Below are positions 35,758-50,100 of a stretch of DNA of 64,000 nucleotides, in pieces. The position numbers and the translations under genes were made by a program. Below the pieces are notes generated by a model, which worked only from the letters and a program-made list of their open reading frames with translations, was not told the DNA's origin and did not search any database. This DNA is from Setophaga petechia (taxonomy: Eukaryota > Chordata > Aves > Passeriformes > Parulidae): contig JANCRA010000011.1 of assembly GCA_024362935.1 (NCBI GenBank), positions 1,674,001 through 1,738,000 on the forward strand. Direction: 5' to 3'. Each line of letters opens with the position of its first letter. Within the stretch, counting starts at the first letter, position 1.

Positions 35758-38700
35758 GTATTTACCAAACAAAAATAACTACCAGGAGAAATAATGTTTA
35801 TGGCTTTAGATTTTTGGGATTGACTTGATTGCTTATTCCTCAAAACAGATGATATCAAATTTGGCCTGACATTATCAAATCAAAATTGAGTGTTAAATTC
35901 TGGAAAAATCAAAACTCAAAATTGAGTGTTAAATTTTGGAAAAATCTCTTTAAACTGATCCAATGTAAGAAAAAAAGGAACTTCTATTGAGATTTTAATT
36001 TTATGGTAAAATTAAAAAAAAAAAATTGCTAATTTTCCATTCGAAGTCCCAAACACAAATATTCTACCACCTATCACAAAGCCAAGTGGGAAATAGTGTG
36101 AAATGCAAAATGGCAGCATCACATTCTAAACTGACATCCTTTTGATGATTTTCTATGCAAAAAAAGGGGTGGGAGACATTTCATCAATCTCAACCTGAAT
36201 AAAGGATTTTATATGGTGTCGTATCTAAAATTTCTATTGTTAGCAGTCCTGGAAAAGATGGAGAATAAGAATATTTTGATGGCTAAAGAGGTAGTTAATG
36301 CAGAACTGAGGATTTTGAAAAAATTGCTGACCATTTCAGGGAAATTGTTGGGTTAGAGGGAAGTTAGTAATGAATTCCTAAAAGTCTGGTTCGGGGACTG
36401 TGCTTATTCAGAATTTTCTTAAGTAAAAAAGCAAAAGCATGAGAAGTAGAAGCATGATTACTGATACCAAGAAATCAGGAAAATTGAGATGGCATAGACA
36501 AAAACCTGAGATTACAAGGGAGAGGAAATCATTAGTAATAAATTGTGATTCTGTAGCACAAAATGCAGCTGTAATTACTGAAAGTTTTATGCTATAAAAT
36601 AGAAGTTCTCAGCAAAAACCAAACATATAAGGAGAACAGGCTTGGTGCATTAGTCAGTTCCAGGAGTTAATGCTACCCTGAGAAATGCAGTGAAGTCCTA
36701 CACAGCACGAAACAAGACATTTTCACCACATAAAAAAATAGTCAGTCCTGTTGTATAAAACAACAGTGACTTCTGCTTTCTGGTATGTCTTATTATGCTG
36801 CTTACTCCTATTCAAAAAAAATGGATTTTTTTATATTGTTTAATGATGACCATGAACTATGACTACTGGAACATTATATCACAAAAGACAGGGATTTTTG
36901 TCATATAACTGTTGCTTGGTTTATATGAAAATGTAGACAGGCTGTACTGTAAACAGAAAAGAAGCTGTGTAGATGGAGTTAGATCTAAGCTGAGTAGACA
37001 GAGAAGGTAAAACCAACAAAACTGCAGAAATAATACTCAGTACTCCCATGAAGTTCTTTCTTATGCATCAGGTGACCTTACAGTCAGAGAGACTGTTCTA
37101 AGCCCTGAAACAGAAAATTACTTTTATTTTCAAAATTATGTGGTTATACATTGAAAGAATTAGTGCATATTACCTTTCAGACTTCACTAACTTTTACTGA
37201 CAATTTCTTGACACACGGAAATGCACTTAGGCTGATTTTGTTTAAACATATGGATGAACAGCTCAGCCAGCCCCATTTAAATTTTGGTTTTTTATTTGAT
37301 GGTGTCCCTTTAACAAACATAGCTTCCTTTCTGTTATTTGACCTTCATAAATGTTATATTGTTTGCTTTGGCCAGGAAGTCAGCAACTCTCCTTGGGGAC
37401 AGGCACAGAGACATAAACAGTGCACTACCCAGCTTGTTTGGGAACGTGTTTAAAATGTCTGAAATACATTATTTTTGAAGTAACAAATGACAGATGTCTA
37501 CAGGAGCCAAAGCAAATGAGCTTGTGTGCTGTTTGCTTTGTAAATAAATAACATCTTTTAACCAGTTGGCTTTTCAGACTTCCACTGTTTCACTTATCCC
37601 TCTTTGTATTATTTTCACATTTTAGGGACACTTAGATTAATGTCTTCTGTCCTCTGCCCTCTGAACTCTTACATTATGCATGAACCTATGGAGAAATAAC
37701 CTTCTTTCTAAAAACTGAAGTCTCTGGCTTCAGTTTTCTGCTCCTTGTTACAGGCAGTTGTTGCTGCTCGGGAAGCAGAGGCCAGAGCTCTGTTCCCAAG
37801 TCAAATTTGGTTTTGCTTGCTTTGCCCTGCTGCCAGGAGGCAGAGCTCCCTCTGTCCCTCTCTCACACAGACATCTGTCCTTCTGCACAGCCCAGCAGGA
37901 CCTGTGGCTGTGCCACAAGCATGTCTAAATGTGAAATCCTACCTGCTGCTGGACACAGAACATCTGTCTGGGCTGTGTGGCACAAACTCCTCTCTTCTTT
38001 GACATGTTGCTGCATTAACAGATTTCATGCAGCTCTAATTTGTGATAAGAAAAAATATCTTGAATAACATTGATTTTAATTGGATCATAGTATAAAATAG
38101 TAAAAATGTTTTCTGTGTACCCTTTTTAATGAGCAAGCATGTGACCTTTCCAGTTAAATTGCATTGCACCTTTATTTAACCTCTCTGTGGTTATGTATTA
38201 ACTAGTTAGTACTTAAGAGTAAGCAGTTCTGTTCTGCACAAAGGGCTGTCTTTTACTAAACCCTTTGTTTTGCTTGGGACATCATAACAAGTGAGGAAGA
38301 TTACTAAATCCTGCACCTATGGGTAAGGTGAAATAGCTTTACAGCATGGTAAATATTTAAAAAACAAAAATACAGGCTGTTTAATAGGCAATTCCTGAAA
38401 TCTTGTGCACATGATGCTGCAATACTTGAGCAAGTTGTGGGAGTTCAGGCTAATTGTTCTTCAGTGGTTACACTTCCTGAGAAAAAATACCATATGAATA
38501 GTGTGAAGTTTTCCCATGGTGTAATCTTAGAAGAGAGCTTTGTGAACGAGACTTTTTTCTGATAACCATCATTTTTCAATTTATTTCTGTCACGAAGAAC
38601 AGCAGCATTTCTACAATTAGTTTTGACTTGGAAATTATTTTTTCTTGATTTTCAAGACTTTTTATTATTAGTCTTGTAAGAAATATCTAGGAATATGGTA

Positions 38701-39802
38701 ATGGAAAGCAGTTAAAAGGGAGGAAAAGAATTTTTTTTCTTTGCTTACATTCTGCTATTGACATCATTGAATATGTGATTGATTCCACCATTTCCTTTCT
38801 GTGTTTGTCAGGGCCTGATCCTGTAAACACCCATGTATGTAATTTCACTCAAGTAATAAGTAGTAAGACTGTGGAGATGGTCAGAATTTTAAGTGAAGTC
38901 AGGCTATGCAAAAGCTTTCCTGTTCTTCATGAGATTTTTCATAAGCAACAGATAGTTTCCTGTTATAATTGTGAAACCAGCAAAATTGGGAGAATTACAC
39001 AAGAAGCTGTGTAGGATTTTGAGGCAACTTACATCTTTTCTAAAGTTGATCATTGTCAAGAAGACTGCCTCTCTCAGATTTTATATTTGTTTTTCATGAA
39101 AAGTGAGAATTCCGCTCCCTCATTAATAGTCTGACAATTTAAGGGGGCCTGATACATTGGTAGTGGAATGCTAAAACATCAAAGCAGTCACTGAGCACCA
39201 TATGGCAGAAAACACAGCAATGCTAACTTGTTTAGAAAGTTTCTGAGCTTCTTGTTATCCAAAGTTATTGTTTTCTGTGATTTTTAATGCTTTTTTAGAA
39301 GGGGCATGTAACAAATATATCCAGGAGAGTAGTAAAAGTCACTGCAGAACTCAGCATCTCAATTAATATTGGTTAAAGCTTCCATTTTATTAATCAGAGC
39401 TTATTTTTAATCATGATTTGTTTTATTAACAAATAATGTGTGCCCCTTGAGGTCTTAACTCATGCTTCATTGTATTTTACTAAGCCATATTTAGTAGGAA
39501 TTATGGGGACTGACCTTTGAAGGCTTCTGGCTAGCAGGCCTGAAAATTCAGTGCAGTTATACATACACAAATATAATTCTCTTTGCACGGGTTAATAAAA
39601 TGTCCTTTCAGCTAAAATAAGTTTAGAATTAAAAGTGTTTTCCTGATCTAATTTGTCTTGGTTTAGCAGAAGCAATGCTAGAAATCAGTAGGGGGGTTTG
39701 ATGTTTAATCTAGAATGTTTCAGATGCCCTTAGTGGGATCACTGTCATACTGACAGATGCATTCTTTTGCTCTGATGTATTTTTAACTTTAATCCTTTGT
39801 AG
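35758..39802 (+). other. ANKRD46: ANKRD46 intron between coding exons 2 and 3
   Basis: About 4 kb, with a tandem duplication at 35880-35946 and a moderately GC-rich patch near 37750-37990. No further exon is recognised. The acceptor is taatcctttgtag. Confidence 0.9.
35880..35946. repeat. 36-base tandem duplication
   Basis: A unit beginning TCAAAATTGAGTGTTAAATT at 35880 repeats at 35916 with one visible C/T difference, and the second unit is slightly incomplete. It lies 120 bases inside the intron that follows coding exon 2. Confidence 0.9.
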
Positions 39803-40019
39803 TGCAATGGAAAGCCATTCCCTTCTCAATCCAAACCTGCAGCAAGGTGAAGGAGTTCTTTCCAGTTTCCGCACGACGTGGCAGGAGTTTGTGGAAGACC
39901 TGGGCTTCTGGAGGGTGCTGCTCCTCATCATTGTCATTGCTCTCCTGTCCCTTGGAATTGCATATTATGTTAGTGGGGTGCTTCCTTTTGTAGAAAACCA
40001 GCCTGAACTGGTGCACTGA
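39803..40019 (+). CDS. ANKRD46: ANKRD46 coding exon 3: residues 157-228 with C-terminal membrane segment
   Basis: The T at 39803 completes the split Ser codon, followed by AMESHSLLNPNLQQGEGVLS. The segment around WRVLLLIIVIALLSLGIAYY is strongly hydrophobic and about 20 residues long, suiting a single membrane span close to the C-terminus. The protein ends VENQPELVH before TGA at 40017-40019. Together the three exons give 687 bases, 228 residues plus stop, the usual ANKRD46 length, with no lesion. No signal peptide is visible, so the topology is probably that of a tail-anchored or C-terminally anchored protein with cytosolic ankyrin repeats. Confidence 0.97.
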
Positions 40020-41838
40020 AGCAAATGCAAAGAAGTACACAAATCCATTTTCCTGTTCTAATCTAATCTTATTTTGAGCTTGGAATTATTTGCTTGGTGC
40101 AGACAGTGGCAGCTGTATATACTGTTTGCCTTTTGTACCTACTATTAACCCCTTTGGAGGAGGGATTAATTAATTTCAAGTAAAACACTGATTTCTAAAG
40201 CATTCCTAAAATACCTCTGACTTACCTTGACTTGCAAGCAAGATGTGAAGATAGTCCTCTCTGATAAAATATTGTGATTAGAAAAGGCCTTTCTTTATGA
40301 ATATTAAGTTCCTGCATATGAAAAATATATCCTAGTACAGAACCACATTTGGTTTATTTTTTTCTATGAAGAGAGGTAAATCTATTGTTGGATTTTTTTG
40401 TAAGTGCTTCAGTTGAAAGAAAAATACTCTTAGAAGTCCCCCTCAAGAAATTGTAATAATGTAATAACACTTTCTGATATATAGATGGTGATAAGCTGCA
40501 ACTCCATAGTTATTTTAATGCCTCTCCATAGTTTCCTATCTGCTAGTTTATAAAAATAATGAGAAATAGTTCAAGTTCTACTATGTCTCTGTTGTATAGA
40601 TCACTCCTTTATTTATTAGGTTAATGTAGTGTGTCTTCCCCAGATGAATTTCATGTTGCTAATACCTGCCTGAAGTAAAATTTGTAGAATAAAACTGTTT
40701 GTTGTGCTTTAGAAGAAGACTTGAGCTGAAAATTTTGCATTTTTGTTGAAATGTTGCTAAGCGAACTTTCTTTGTAAGGGTAATTAAAAAGTGATTTAGA
40801 TGTTCTGCCATGTATATAATAATTCTGTAAGGTCATTGTGAAATATATCATGAAGGATAACTTTTTTGTCCTCCCATAAGGGTTAGACTGTACCATGTAA
40901 TTGTGTTTTCATGTTTGTGGAGAGAACTTGATTGAATAGAATATCTTTCTAGAATTGTTTTCCATTTCACTTGCTTTCAGACACAACCTATGGGCTTATG
41001 AATTATTTTCTGAGTATGCAGAATAAAGGTGTTTAAAATACTAATATGTAGGAATATTGTATAAAGTTAAATCTTGATCCATTCCTATCTCGCTTCCCAT
41101 TTTGCAGTGAAACCCTTTGTTGTAAACAACCTAGGGATACAAATCCGTTGGATACTTCTTTAGGAAGGCTGGAAAAGTATTGCATAGTAAGTGGAAGATT
41201 TTCAAAGAAAGTGGATTCTCTCTCCCCATGCTGATTAGACATCTAATTCTCTTTTGCCATTGCCTTGCAAATCCCAAACAAAATTAATTCTGTGAGCCTA
41301 AGGAATCAATTTTTTTTTTAATTACCCACTCCTCAGTTGTTGCTAAATAACATAAAACATTTATTGTACATTTAAATGTAGTGTACATGGTTCTGTTCTG
41401 GTACCATGTATTTTTTTATTTCTTGTTTATTGGTTTGAATGAAGGGGGTTGTTGTCTTTGTTTTGATGGATGGGTGATATGGGTTTCACTGGAGCTGGGC
41501 CCCATTCTAAATTGCATCTGAATAAATCTTGATCTCAATTCTTTAGCTAGACTTTTAATGACACAATACTTTTTTAACAGCACAATGCTGCAGAAAAGAA
41601 AACATCTTAAAAACCAAAAAATGAGAGCATATTCCTCTTCTGAGTATTTCACTTATGGTGCCATTGTTCACGAAGATAAATGTAAACTCATCAGATACCC
41701 AAATTACACTTACTTGTCTAAATAAGTACATTTCTGTTAATAATACCATGCATCTTGATTAATGACATTATCTTTCAGTATGTATTATCTGCATAATTTG
41801 TAATTGTACTCTCAGTATGGCTGAATGCCACAAATAAA
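40020..41838 (+). other. ANKRD46: ANKRD46 3' UTR region with candidate polyadenylation signals
   Basis: AATAAA occurs at 40688-40693, 41022-41027, 41521-41526 and 41833-41838 in AT-rich sequence after the stop. Any of these could end a transcript. I cannot tell which is used, and the gene may have several 3' ends. Confidence 0.5.
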
Positions 41839-42638
41839 TACATGTAGTAAATATGTTTTGGTTTATTATTACATTAGTGCAGCAGTAATGACACGACCCC
41901 ATTTTACTAAGTTTGTTGTGCATTGATAATGAACATTTCAGCAGGGGGGAACTTCCCTGCACAAGAAATGGCAACCATGCAGCTGCTATAATGAGATTTT
42001 AGAGCACAAGTTCTTTAGATTTTTTTTAGATTTACCTGTTTTGTTTTCAGTATTGTTGCTGAATTAAAATTGCTGTCTGCCAGTCTCTCTTCTCTGAGAC
42101 TTCAGGTATTGACCATGTGGTCTGGAGGCCTCTCAAAATTTAAGATTATCTGAGGAGAAGCAAAACATAATGAAGAAAACAAAGCTTGAGCCTTAAGTAG
42201 CCTTTCCTATTTCTCTGCATGCATAAGCAGACATGCAGGAACTACACATTGAAAAGGTTTGAAAAATTGTGTTTGAAATTAAGATATTTCATGTTTTAAA
42301 CCAGAAAGAAATCCAAAGCGCTGTTTGAACTTCACTGTGGAATGAGTGCTGCTCCTTTAAATAAGGACATGATAAATGTTTGATAAAAGTGGAGTTTGTT
42401 CTGTATATGCCTCTGTTACTGTAAAAGGTCTACTGTGCCTTTCAATATATCTGCAAACACTAATGTCTTCCTTTTCCAAGGCTGCTTCTAAAGAATGAAT
42501 TTACCTCTGTAACTTTAGCTTACTTGTCATGGAGGGTTCTACTATTTCAATATAAAGACTTGGATTGTCTGTAGGTAAATAAGATTTATTTATTATTGCA
42601 GTGGTATCTTGGTACCTTGATCCGGGTACTCATTTTTG

Positions 42639-42758
42639 TGCCAGGCAACACAAAATTCAGCTGAAGTGCTTAAATATGATTAAGATAACAGGTACATCAT
42701 TCTATCCTGCAAGTGCAGGTACAGAATTATCCCTGCTGTCACCAGAAATTAATTTCAT
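42639..42758 (+). repeat. Left arm of a 120-base inverted repeat
   Basis: The reverse complement of this arm matches 44003-44123 over its whole length with few mismatches and no large gap. For example, TGTTATCTTAATCATATTTA and CAGCTGAATTTTGTGTTGCC are shared. It does not resemble CR1 or the LTR above. Confidence 0.9.
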
Positions 42759-44002
42759 GATGTTGATACAGATTCAAGATTAGTCACTCTTCAAATCCAA
42801 ACCAGATTGTTGTCTCAAGCTGTTGTTAGACTAATGAGCTCAAATGGAATAAGGAATTGAGAGGGAAAACAAACAGCTATGAAGAGATTTCTGTTTCCAG
42901 TGACATGAAACAACTTGGTGGACAAGATAGTGCAAGGTGAACTGTAAAAAGGATAGACACAGGCTCCTGTGCAGTGAGCTGTCCTGGTGCTCACATTTAT
43001 CCCCTGCAAGATCACACCTGTCTTACCTCGCAGGAACTTGTTCTCGTACCAGATCTCTGATCTTCAAGGGCTCTGTTTTCACTCATAGTGGTAATTTGCT
43101 TTGTAGAAGGGGGTGTTCTATTGGCTGACTGTCATGAGTAGATTCTGTTTCTGGCTGCCACAGTACAACAGGTAGTTAATTACTGGATGTGATCTGGCAC
43201 TGTGGGGCTTTTCTTCATGAAAATCTCCAGGGGGGAAAGAACATGGTTTCACTTTCAAATATCGAAACATAAGATTTCAGTAGTTTCTGGGTCTGCAGCT
43301 GATTGGGAGTTTGATTTTACCATGAGTCAATGAATATCTAAGGCTGTTTTTATTAACTTTAATAAGTAAAAATCAGCAGTTCTGGCTAGTTAGCTAAGTA
43401 GTGCTTTTTCTAGTCAAAATATATTTGGTCATAATTACTTAGAGAAATGCAAATCAAGTAATTTATTCAGAAGTACAAATTGCAAGTGATGACTTCCCTG
43501 AAAACTCAAATAAGGGTAATATTGACTCATATAATATTCAGGATTTTCAAAAGTCTAGCATATATTTTAATGTTACCCCAAACTGACATTTAACAGAACT
43601 GATAGCTTCCTCAGCTGACACACAAAGTAACTGGTTTCTGGAGTTGTTCCTGTTTCTGAAGTCAGGGTTTTGTTAAATTCATATTGGATTTGGTGGTTAA
43701 AATAAGTCTTCAATTGTGTGAGAATTAGGTCAGAATGCTTTTCTTTCATTCATTGTTCTTTTTTCACATTTCAGCATTAATCATTGTAGATTGGTTACTT
43801 GCAATACACTTTGTAAAATTTCCTCAGTGATGCAAAGGGTTACAAAAAATGTTGCCAGTTGTTCCTGCACTTTTCATCCGTGGTTTTGCAGCTTTCTAGA
43901 AGAATTCAAATATCATTGCACAGTTTCATAACCTGCAGTTCTCTGTGAACTCTTAAGTGGTGAAATACTGTTGAATCATGACTCCTGAATCTGTATTCAT
44001 AT

Positions 44003-44123
44003 TATTAAATTAATTTCTGGTGACAACAGAGATAATTCTGGACATGCACTTGCAGAGTATTAGGATGTGCCTGTTATCTTAATCATATTTAAGTACTTCA
44101 GCTGAATTTTGTGTTGCCTGGCA
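44003..44123 (-). repeat. Right arm of the 120-base inverted repeat
   Basis: This is the inverted copy of 42639-42758, about 1.24 kb further on. Similarity stops sharply after GTTGCCTGGCA, where the flanks differ. It could be two opposite insertions of an unnamed repeat or the two ends of one element. Confidence 0.9.
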
Positions 44124-47100
44124 TTTTTGTGCTGCTCTTGGCAAATGCTTCAAGGAGAGAACGCTTTTAAAACATAGAGTATTAGGGAACAAATGCAACT
44201 AATTGGTAGTTCTTTGCTATTTATTGCTGGGAAGTGAAGTGTTCCCAGGGTCATGCTGCCAGAGAAATCTGAGATGAACACTACAAGTCCCCGACTGACA
44301 GTGATCTGGTGTGTCTGTGCTCTTAGCAAAGCAGGATGAGCGCTCTGGGGTTGCAGCTGAGCGGTCTGCCTGTGCAGAACCCTGAAAAATGTGTCTCTGC
44401 TGCAGGCATTTGTAATTTGTAATTCACTCTTGTAACTAAGCATTGAGCAACTAGTATTTCCTAATGACTGGGATGAGACAAAACTGTTGTTCTTCATTAA
44501 TGCCAAGGGAACAGGGAATCTACTGGAAATTGCTGTAACTCAAAAGCAACAAATTAGAATATCTTATGAAGTCAGGGTGTGAACAAGTCATAACCATGGC
44601 TTCAAGTGATACATTCTTTCCATTTGTGATTTTAAACTACCTCTGGATAAGGAAAAAATGGGGAGAGAAACCTTTGGAACAGAATTTGTTGTGTGCAATG
44701 TATGGCTTGCAGAAACAAGGAGGGAAGAGACGGCAGTGAGCCAAGAGCAGCGCGGCAGGCAGAGCAGTGTGATACCTTCATGAATCACTGCTTAAAGGCC
44801 AATCCCAGCCCTTGTAAGCAGCGTGAGGAGTGACCAGTAATAGCTTCCTAGCAGGAGAAGGATTTCACTGGCTTGTGATGACACCATCCCACAGGGGTGG
44901 CCATGCAGCCCTGCAACCTGAGCTGGCCCTTCTTGACTTTCAACGTCTACAGCGCTGCTATTTCAGACAACTGCGTGTTTGAATGCGTGCCTACATTAAC
45001 AGCTGCTCATGTGGAAGCTGAACTGGTTCCTCTTACACAAGGATCCCTCTGCACATAGGTTAGCAAAAGAAGTTTGACCAAATGTGAACAGCAGCTCTTT
45101 GTAAAACATTAAATATTTCTGGTGTATTAAGATACGTTTATCTAAATATCAGAAGACAGGAATCCAGATGAAGGATGAAGTATATGCAATAACATTTCAT
45201 TTTCCTTTGCCAAATAAAAAAGAACAGATAACATTCTCTTAATGCAAAGCAAGAAGATCACAGTAAATTTGTTTTGATCTGTAGAATATGAATTCTTCAA
45301 TGAGCCAAATTCCTTAGTATGAGGGGTTTTCAAAGAAACACTCTTGCAGGTAAGTTTTGTAAAAGCAAAGCTCACATAGCCTTGCAGGGGTGTGAAGGTT
45401 GTAATGTTTAAAGGCTGTCTGGCTTAATGAAGTCTGCATACTGCAAACTAGGTAATAGAGTGGATTTTTGCTAGGATGTAAGATTGAAATGCCATATGTT
45501 CATCCTCATATTGTTGTCTCACTACAGGCTGAACATCTGGCTTGGTTTGTTTGGCTACAGATATTTTCAGACTAAAATGAAGTGTGTAGATATCAGTAGG
45601 TTTCAGCTGGCAAGACCAGTTTCTGTAGACGACATGAAGAATAATGAAGTATCCTACTGAAGTCATGACAGCTTGTCAGGACTGCACAATCCTGCCAGAT
45701 GTGTTCCTTACAGAACTGGTGGCTTTCCCATTTATGGTACTGGTTTGAACCCTTGTGTCAGGGAACACCAGTGGGGAACACAGGACTTGAACTGAAGGCC
45801 ATTCTCAAAGTTTTTAATTATAATAGAAGTCAAAGCTTTATTCTTTATTTCAAAGTTCAAGGAACTTTCTGAGTTTTTTTAGTCTAATGTTTACTCGAAC
45901 TACAGCCTGCAAATGTGCACAGATAATGAGCATATGGGTGTCCTTACTCTGTGCATTCCTATGCCAAAAAGATAATTAGGGGTAGCAAACAAGGCCTCCA
46001 GTAAGATCGGTTTGAAATAAGTCTGATTTACAGAATTCTAGTGTTTGTCATTTGTCATCAGATTGGTATTTAATATACCGCCAATTCTGGTTTTATTTGT
46101 TGCACTGACTTAATGACATATTTTCTTGGTCCTGGTGGTAGAAGAAGGGTAGATCACATTACCTACTTCTCAGAGGTGTGCTTCCCCCACTGAGCACCAT
46201 TACTTTGATAGTGAGTGAATTTATCAGTTTAGAAATGTCAATTGCCTTTGGTTTTTAGAGTTATGTTCTCTGTTTTGCAAAGTGAGAAACTAATTTTCTA
46301 GTTTGTTTTTTTTCTAGTACTACAGTTTGTTTAGTTAAAAACTTGGTGATTTTGTCCAATTTATCACGTGAAATGTAACACTAATTAGAAGAACTATTTG
46401 CCTTGGCTTAACTTGGTCTTCCAGAAAGCTTCTGGAGATGGAACAAATGCTTGGGAGAATTAAAAGATTATCTGACAGTAAAGCTGGAAAGGTGTCTGTT
46501 CATGGCATTTTCAGGCTTTCCAGGACCCTGGCGGTTTCATATTGTCCATTCTGAGCCATTCTACCCAAAGGACAATAGGTTTGCAGAAACATTAGGCCTT
46601 TATGTATGTTCTGAAATTCAAAAGTGTATTTTGAAAACTTGTGTCTTCCACCAAGAAACAAGCAATGCTCCAGTAGAGCAATTAGGAATACTTTATATGT
46701 ATTTTTAAGCCAAGAATGTAATCTTAACTGCAAGTCAGTTTTTAAATCTTAACTAACATAAGGATACAAGGCCACAGACCTCACCTCCTGCAGCAGCCAG
46801 GCACTTGGTGCTTTATTCCTGATGTGCCTCCTTGCCCCTGCCCTGGCACTAGTGCTTGCATCTGACCCCAAGGGCCTGAACTGAGAAGCTGTGTCAGGTA
46901 GCTCTGACAGAAATTTACTCTCACTCCCACTGCATTCTTCCTAACTCTGCCCCTCGTCATTTCATCTTCTGCCCTCCACTCCATGCCTCTGTTACACTTC
47001 ATCTAGGCTTGAGATTTACCTCATTTTGTACACACTGAGGATTCTGCTCATAAAACACACTTCTTCCCTGCAACTTCTCTCCATTTTTCATCTTTATTGC

Positions 47101-50100
47101 TTATGGCACACTATCCCCTATCTTACTTGAGCCATTGTCATTTCCAAGGTATCTTTATTTGCCCAGCTTTGTCTAGAGTGGAAGCCCTTTATGGGATAGA
47201 AGAGACCATGTATGAAGAGAGGGTTATCAGTTGGCTCCAGTTCACTTGTTCACTGCTGTCAGTAGTAATCATCTTTTTAATTTAGACTTTCCTGTAATAA
47301 AGACACAAGAAGCTAACCTTGTTGTGTGAGCCTTGTTTTCAGTATTACTTCCCTTCTTCAATGCTGTAGTTAATTCTTTTGTTACTTTTATTAAATCAAA
47401 CTAAGTGTGTGGATTACTTCAGCTGTCAACAGAAGACATCCAAAATGTGACCTGTGAACAAGCTGGACCTGGTTTAGGTCAGAGTGGGTGTAAGGAGTCT
47501 TTGCACTACTTGAGAGATGGGAGAGTGGGACTGGATGGAGACTGCTCTGCTCCATGGAATAGGGTGTTGTAGGCTCTGGACATTTGCAGAGTGCAGCAGC
47601 AGCACAGATACAGGAGTGGCCCAGGTTTACTACCAATCTTTTGGCTGTAGTTTCCTAATAGACAAATGGAGGCTGTTGCAGTAGCCTCTGGAGTGGACAC
47701 AGAGCTCTGCAGATGCTCCCCTTCTGCTGCAAGTGGCCCAGGACACAGCCTGCTGAGGCCGAGGCAGGTGTTAGGGGCTTGAGACCACTGTGGTTCCCAG
47801 TCACCCCTCAGTGAGTTGGCAGAACCAGCTGCACATCTACCCTGCTTTGTGAACACACTGTGGCATTTTTGGCTGTGCCCTGTCACTTCACAGATGAGAC
47901 AAGATGTGCACCCAGTGCCAGGGTGGGGAGAAGAGGAAGTGGAGTCAGTGCTGTGTAGTCTGCTCTCTCTGCATGGCCAGCTTGAGGCCACCAACCATGT
48001 GTGAGAACCACTGGTGCACAGCACAGATCATATTTTTTTCATAAAAACATTTCATTTCAGTAACTTCCCCTGGCTTAGGTAGGTAAGTATTAGAATCTGA
48101 GTTTCAGTGTGACTTTTTGGTGCATGAAGAAAGAATGCTGAAAGTAATGGATCAAAAAGAGTAAGGAGAAAGATTCAGAGAGAGATTAGCAGCTTCCTTA
48201 GAAACTGCAGATGTTTCTGAGGAAAACTGGGCAGACACAGACATGCTCCCATGCTCCTGGCAAAATGAAGAGTTTGAGGGAAATCTTTTCATTCTTCCAG
48301 TTACAAATACCTACATGTAATTTTACCAGAGCTCTAAAAGTGAGCAAAATATTCTTAGTTTTGAAACAATAAATATTAGCAGAATTGGAGTTTTTCCTCT
48401 TGACTAAAACTAATAAGCTTCTTAATATGAAGTTTATTTGTAATATTATTTAAGATGTTTCTGTATACCAGGTCTCAGAAGTCTTTTTCTGAAACGGTAA
48501 TGCATAGTAGGAGTAGTGTCTGGTTCTGACTTAACTACCCACAGAGTAAGTTTAGAATGTCAGGTTCTAAATTAAGTATCAGAATATGTGATTTCTCCAT
48601 CTATTTTTTACAAGTGAGTATGGGATCAGGAGCTTTTCCAGCTGCTTGACTTTAACCAAAGCCAAGTTCAAACAGGGCCATTCAGTTCTTTAATCTCTGA
48701 GGGGTTTTTTGTTGATACTTTGTCATTTGACTCTCAATACCACCTCTCTTTCAATTCATGAGAAAGATTGTTGCAGGTACTTAATTTTAATCTGCCAGCC
48801 ACAGGTTGGGATCTGTCCCGTGTTCTAAGGTGTATAAGCATAAATGAGGTGCAGTCAGAAAAGGGTGCAGGGAGAAGGGAGTTTGCAGCTTGAACCACTG
48901 TGTGCATTAAGGCCCCTGTAAGTCCTGTCTGATTATTCAGGGAGCTCTGTCAGGTTGAGCAACTCCCTTTTGTTTACTTATAAAGCAAAATTAACTTTTT
49001 ATGGATGGAGACTCTTGATGGAATGGAAATGAATTCTTTATTCGTGCTCCAGAGTCAGATTCCAGATGGCCTGGTTATAATATTGTCACATAATCAGCAC
49101 TTCCTTTCACACTTGTCTTGGTTAATGTCTGACAAAAGGTCTTTGAAATTGCAGGGGCAGCTCTATTTAATTGGCTTAGTTTTCTGAAGATGTTTCATCT
49201 TTGAGATGAGTAAATTAGTATTTAAATTCTTAATTTGCTTAAAAGAGGTTTTGTTTTTATAAGCATTCCAGTACATATGGATTGGTCCGACTCTGAGGAG
49301 CAGATTTATATAATATAGAGCAGTAGCATAGAATTAGTCTTCAAGAAGCTGAAATAACAGTACCACTGGTTGTTTCTTACAGTCTCGTGGTTGCCAAGAC
49401 CTGCATGGAAGGAAAGAGTTCTGGCTTCTCTGAACTTTTCATCTACATCGGGATAAACCTCCATAAACTTTATTTGAAATCTTAGACACGTATTAAATTT
49501 TGTTTGTATTGGAAATCTCATCACATAAAGGTGTTGTGTCTATTCCAGTTTTGTTTAAAACACTGTTAGGACAATTTCCCTCATGTTCTTCTAGTGCTTC
49601 TGTTCCTGGCTAAGGCACTGATGAGGTATGACAACTTAAACAGAGGCTGACTTGTATTTTTTGGATGGTGGAAAACATTTATTTTTTTTTTTTAGAATTA
49701 ATGCTTACTTTATCTGTACCTTTTGTTCCTTCTGATTCTTCTTGTCCCTTAAGAGTTCTTTGGAAATATGCATTCCACAGTTAGTCAGCATGACCTGCTG
49801 GACTGAGCAAAAGGCAGATCTGGGAGTTATAAATCCAAGGACTTGCTGTGTGGCCTTAAAAAACTTGCTTAACCTCTGCTTCCCTGCCAGTAAAACCAGA
49901 ATGCCTTAATCTTAGAGCAATGTTGTCATTAACATGCACAAAAAGTCTTTAAAATTAGCTACTAGTACTGATAGCCTGTAGGGTTTTTTACTTAACATAT
50001 ATGTATGCACTTTATCCAATATATTCATGACAAAGTAAGACAAATTCCTTGATATGTCAATTAATAATCTCATTGTTAATAGTTATTTCTTTAGCACTCT

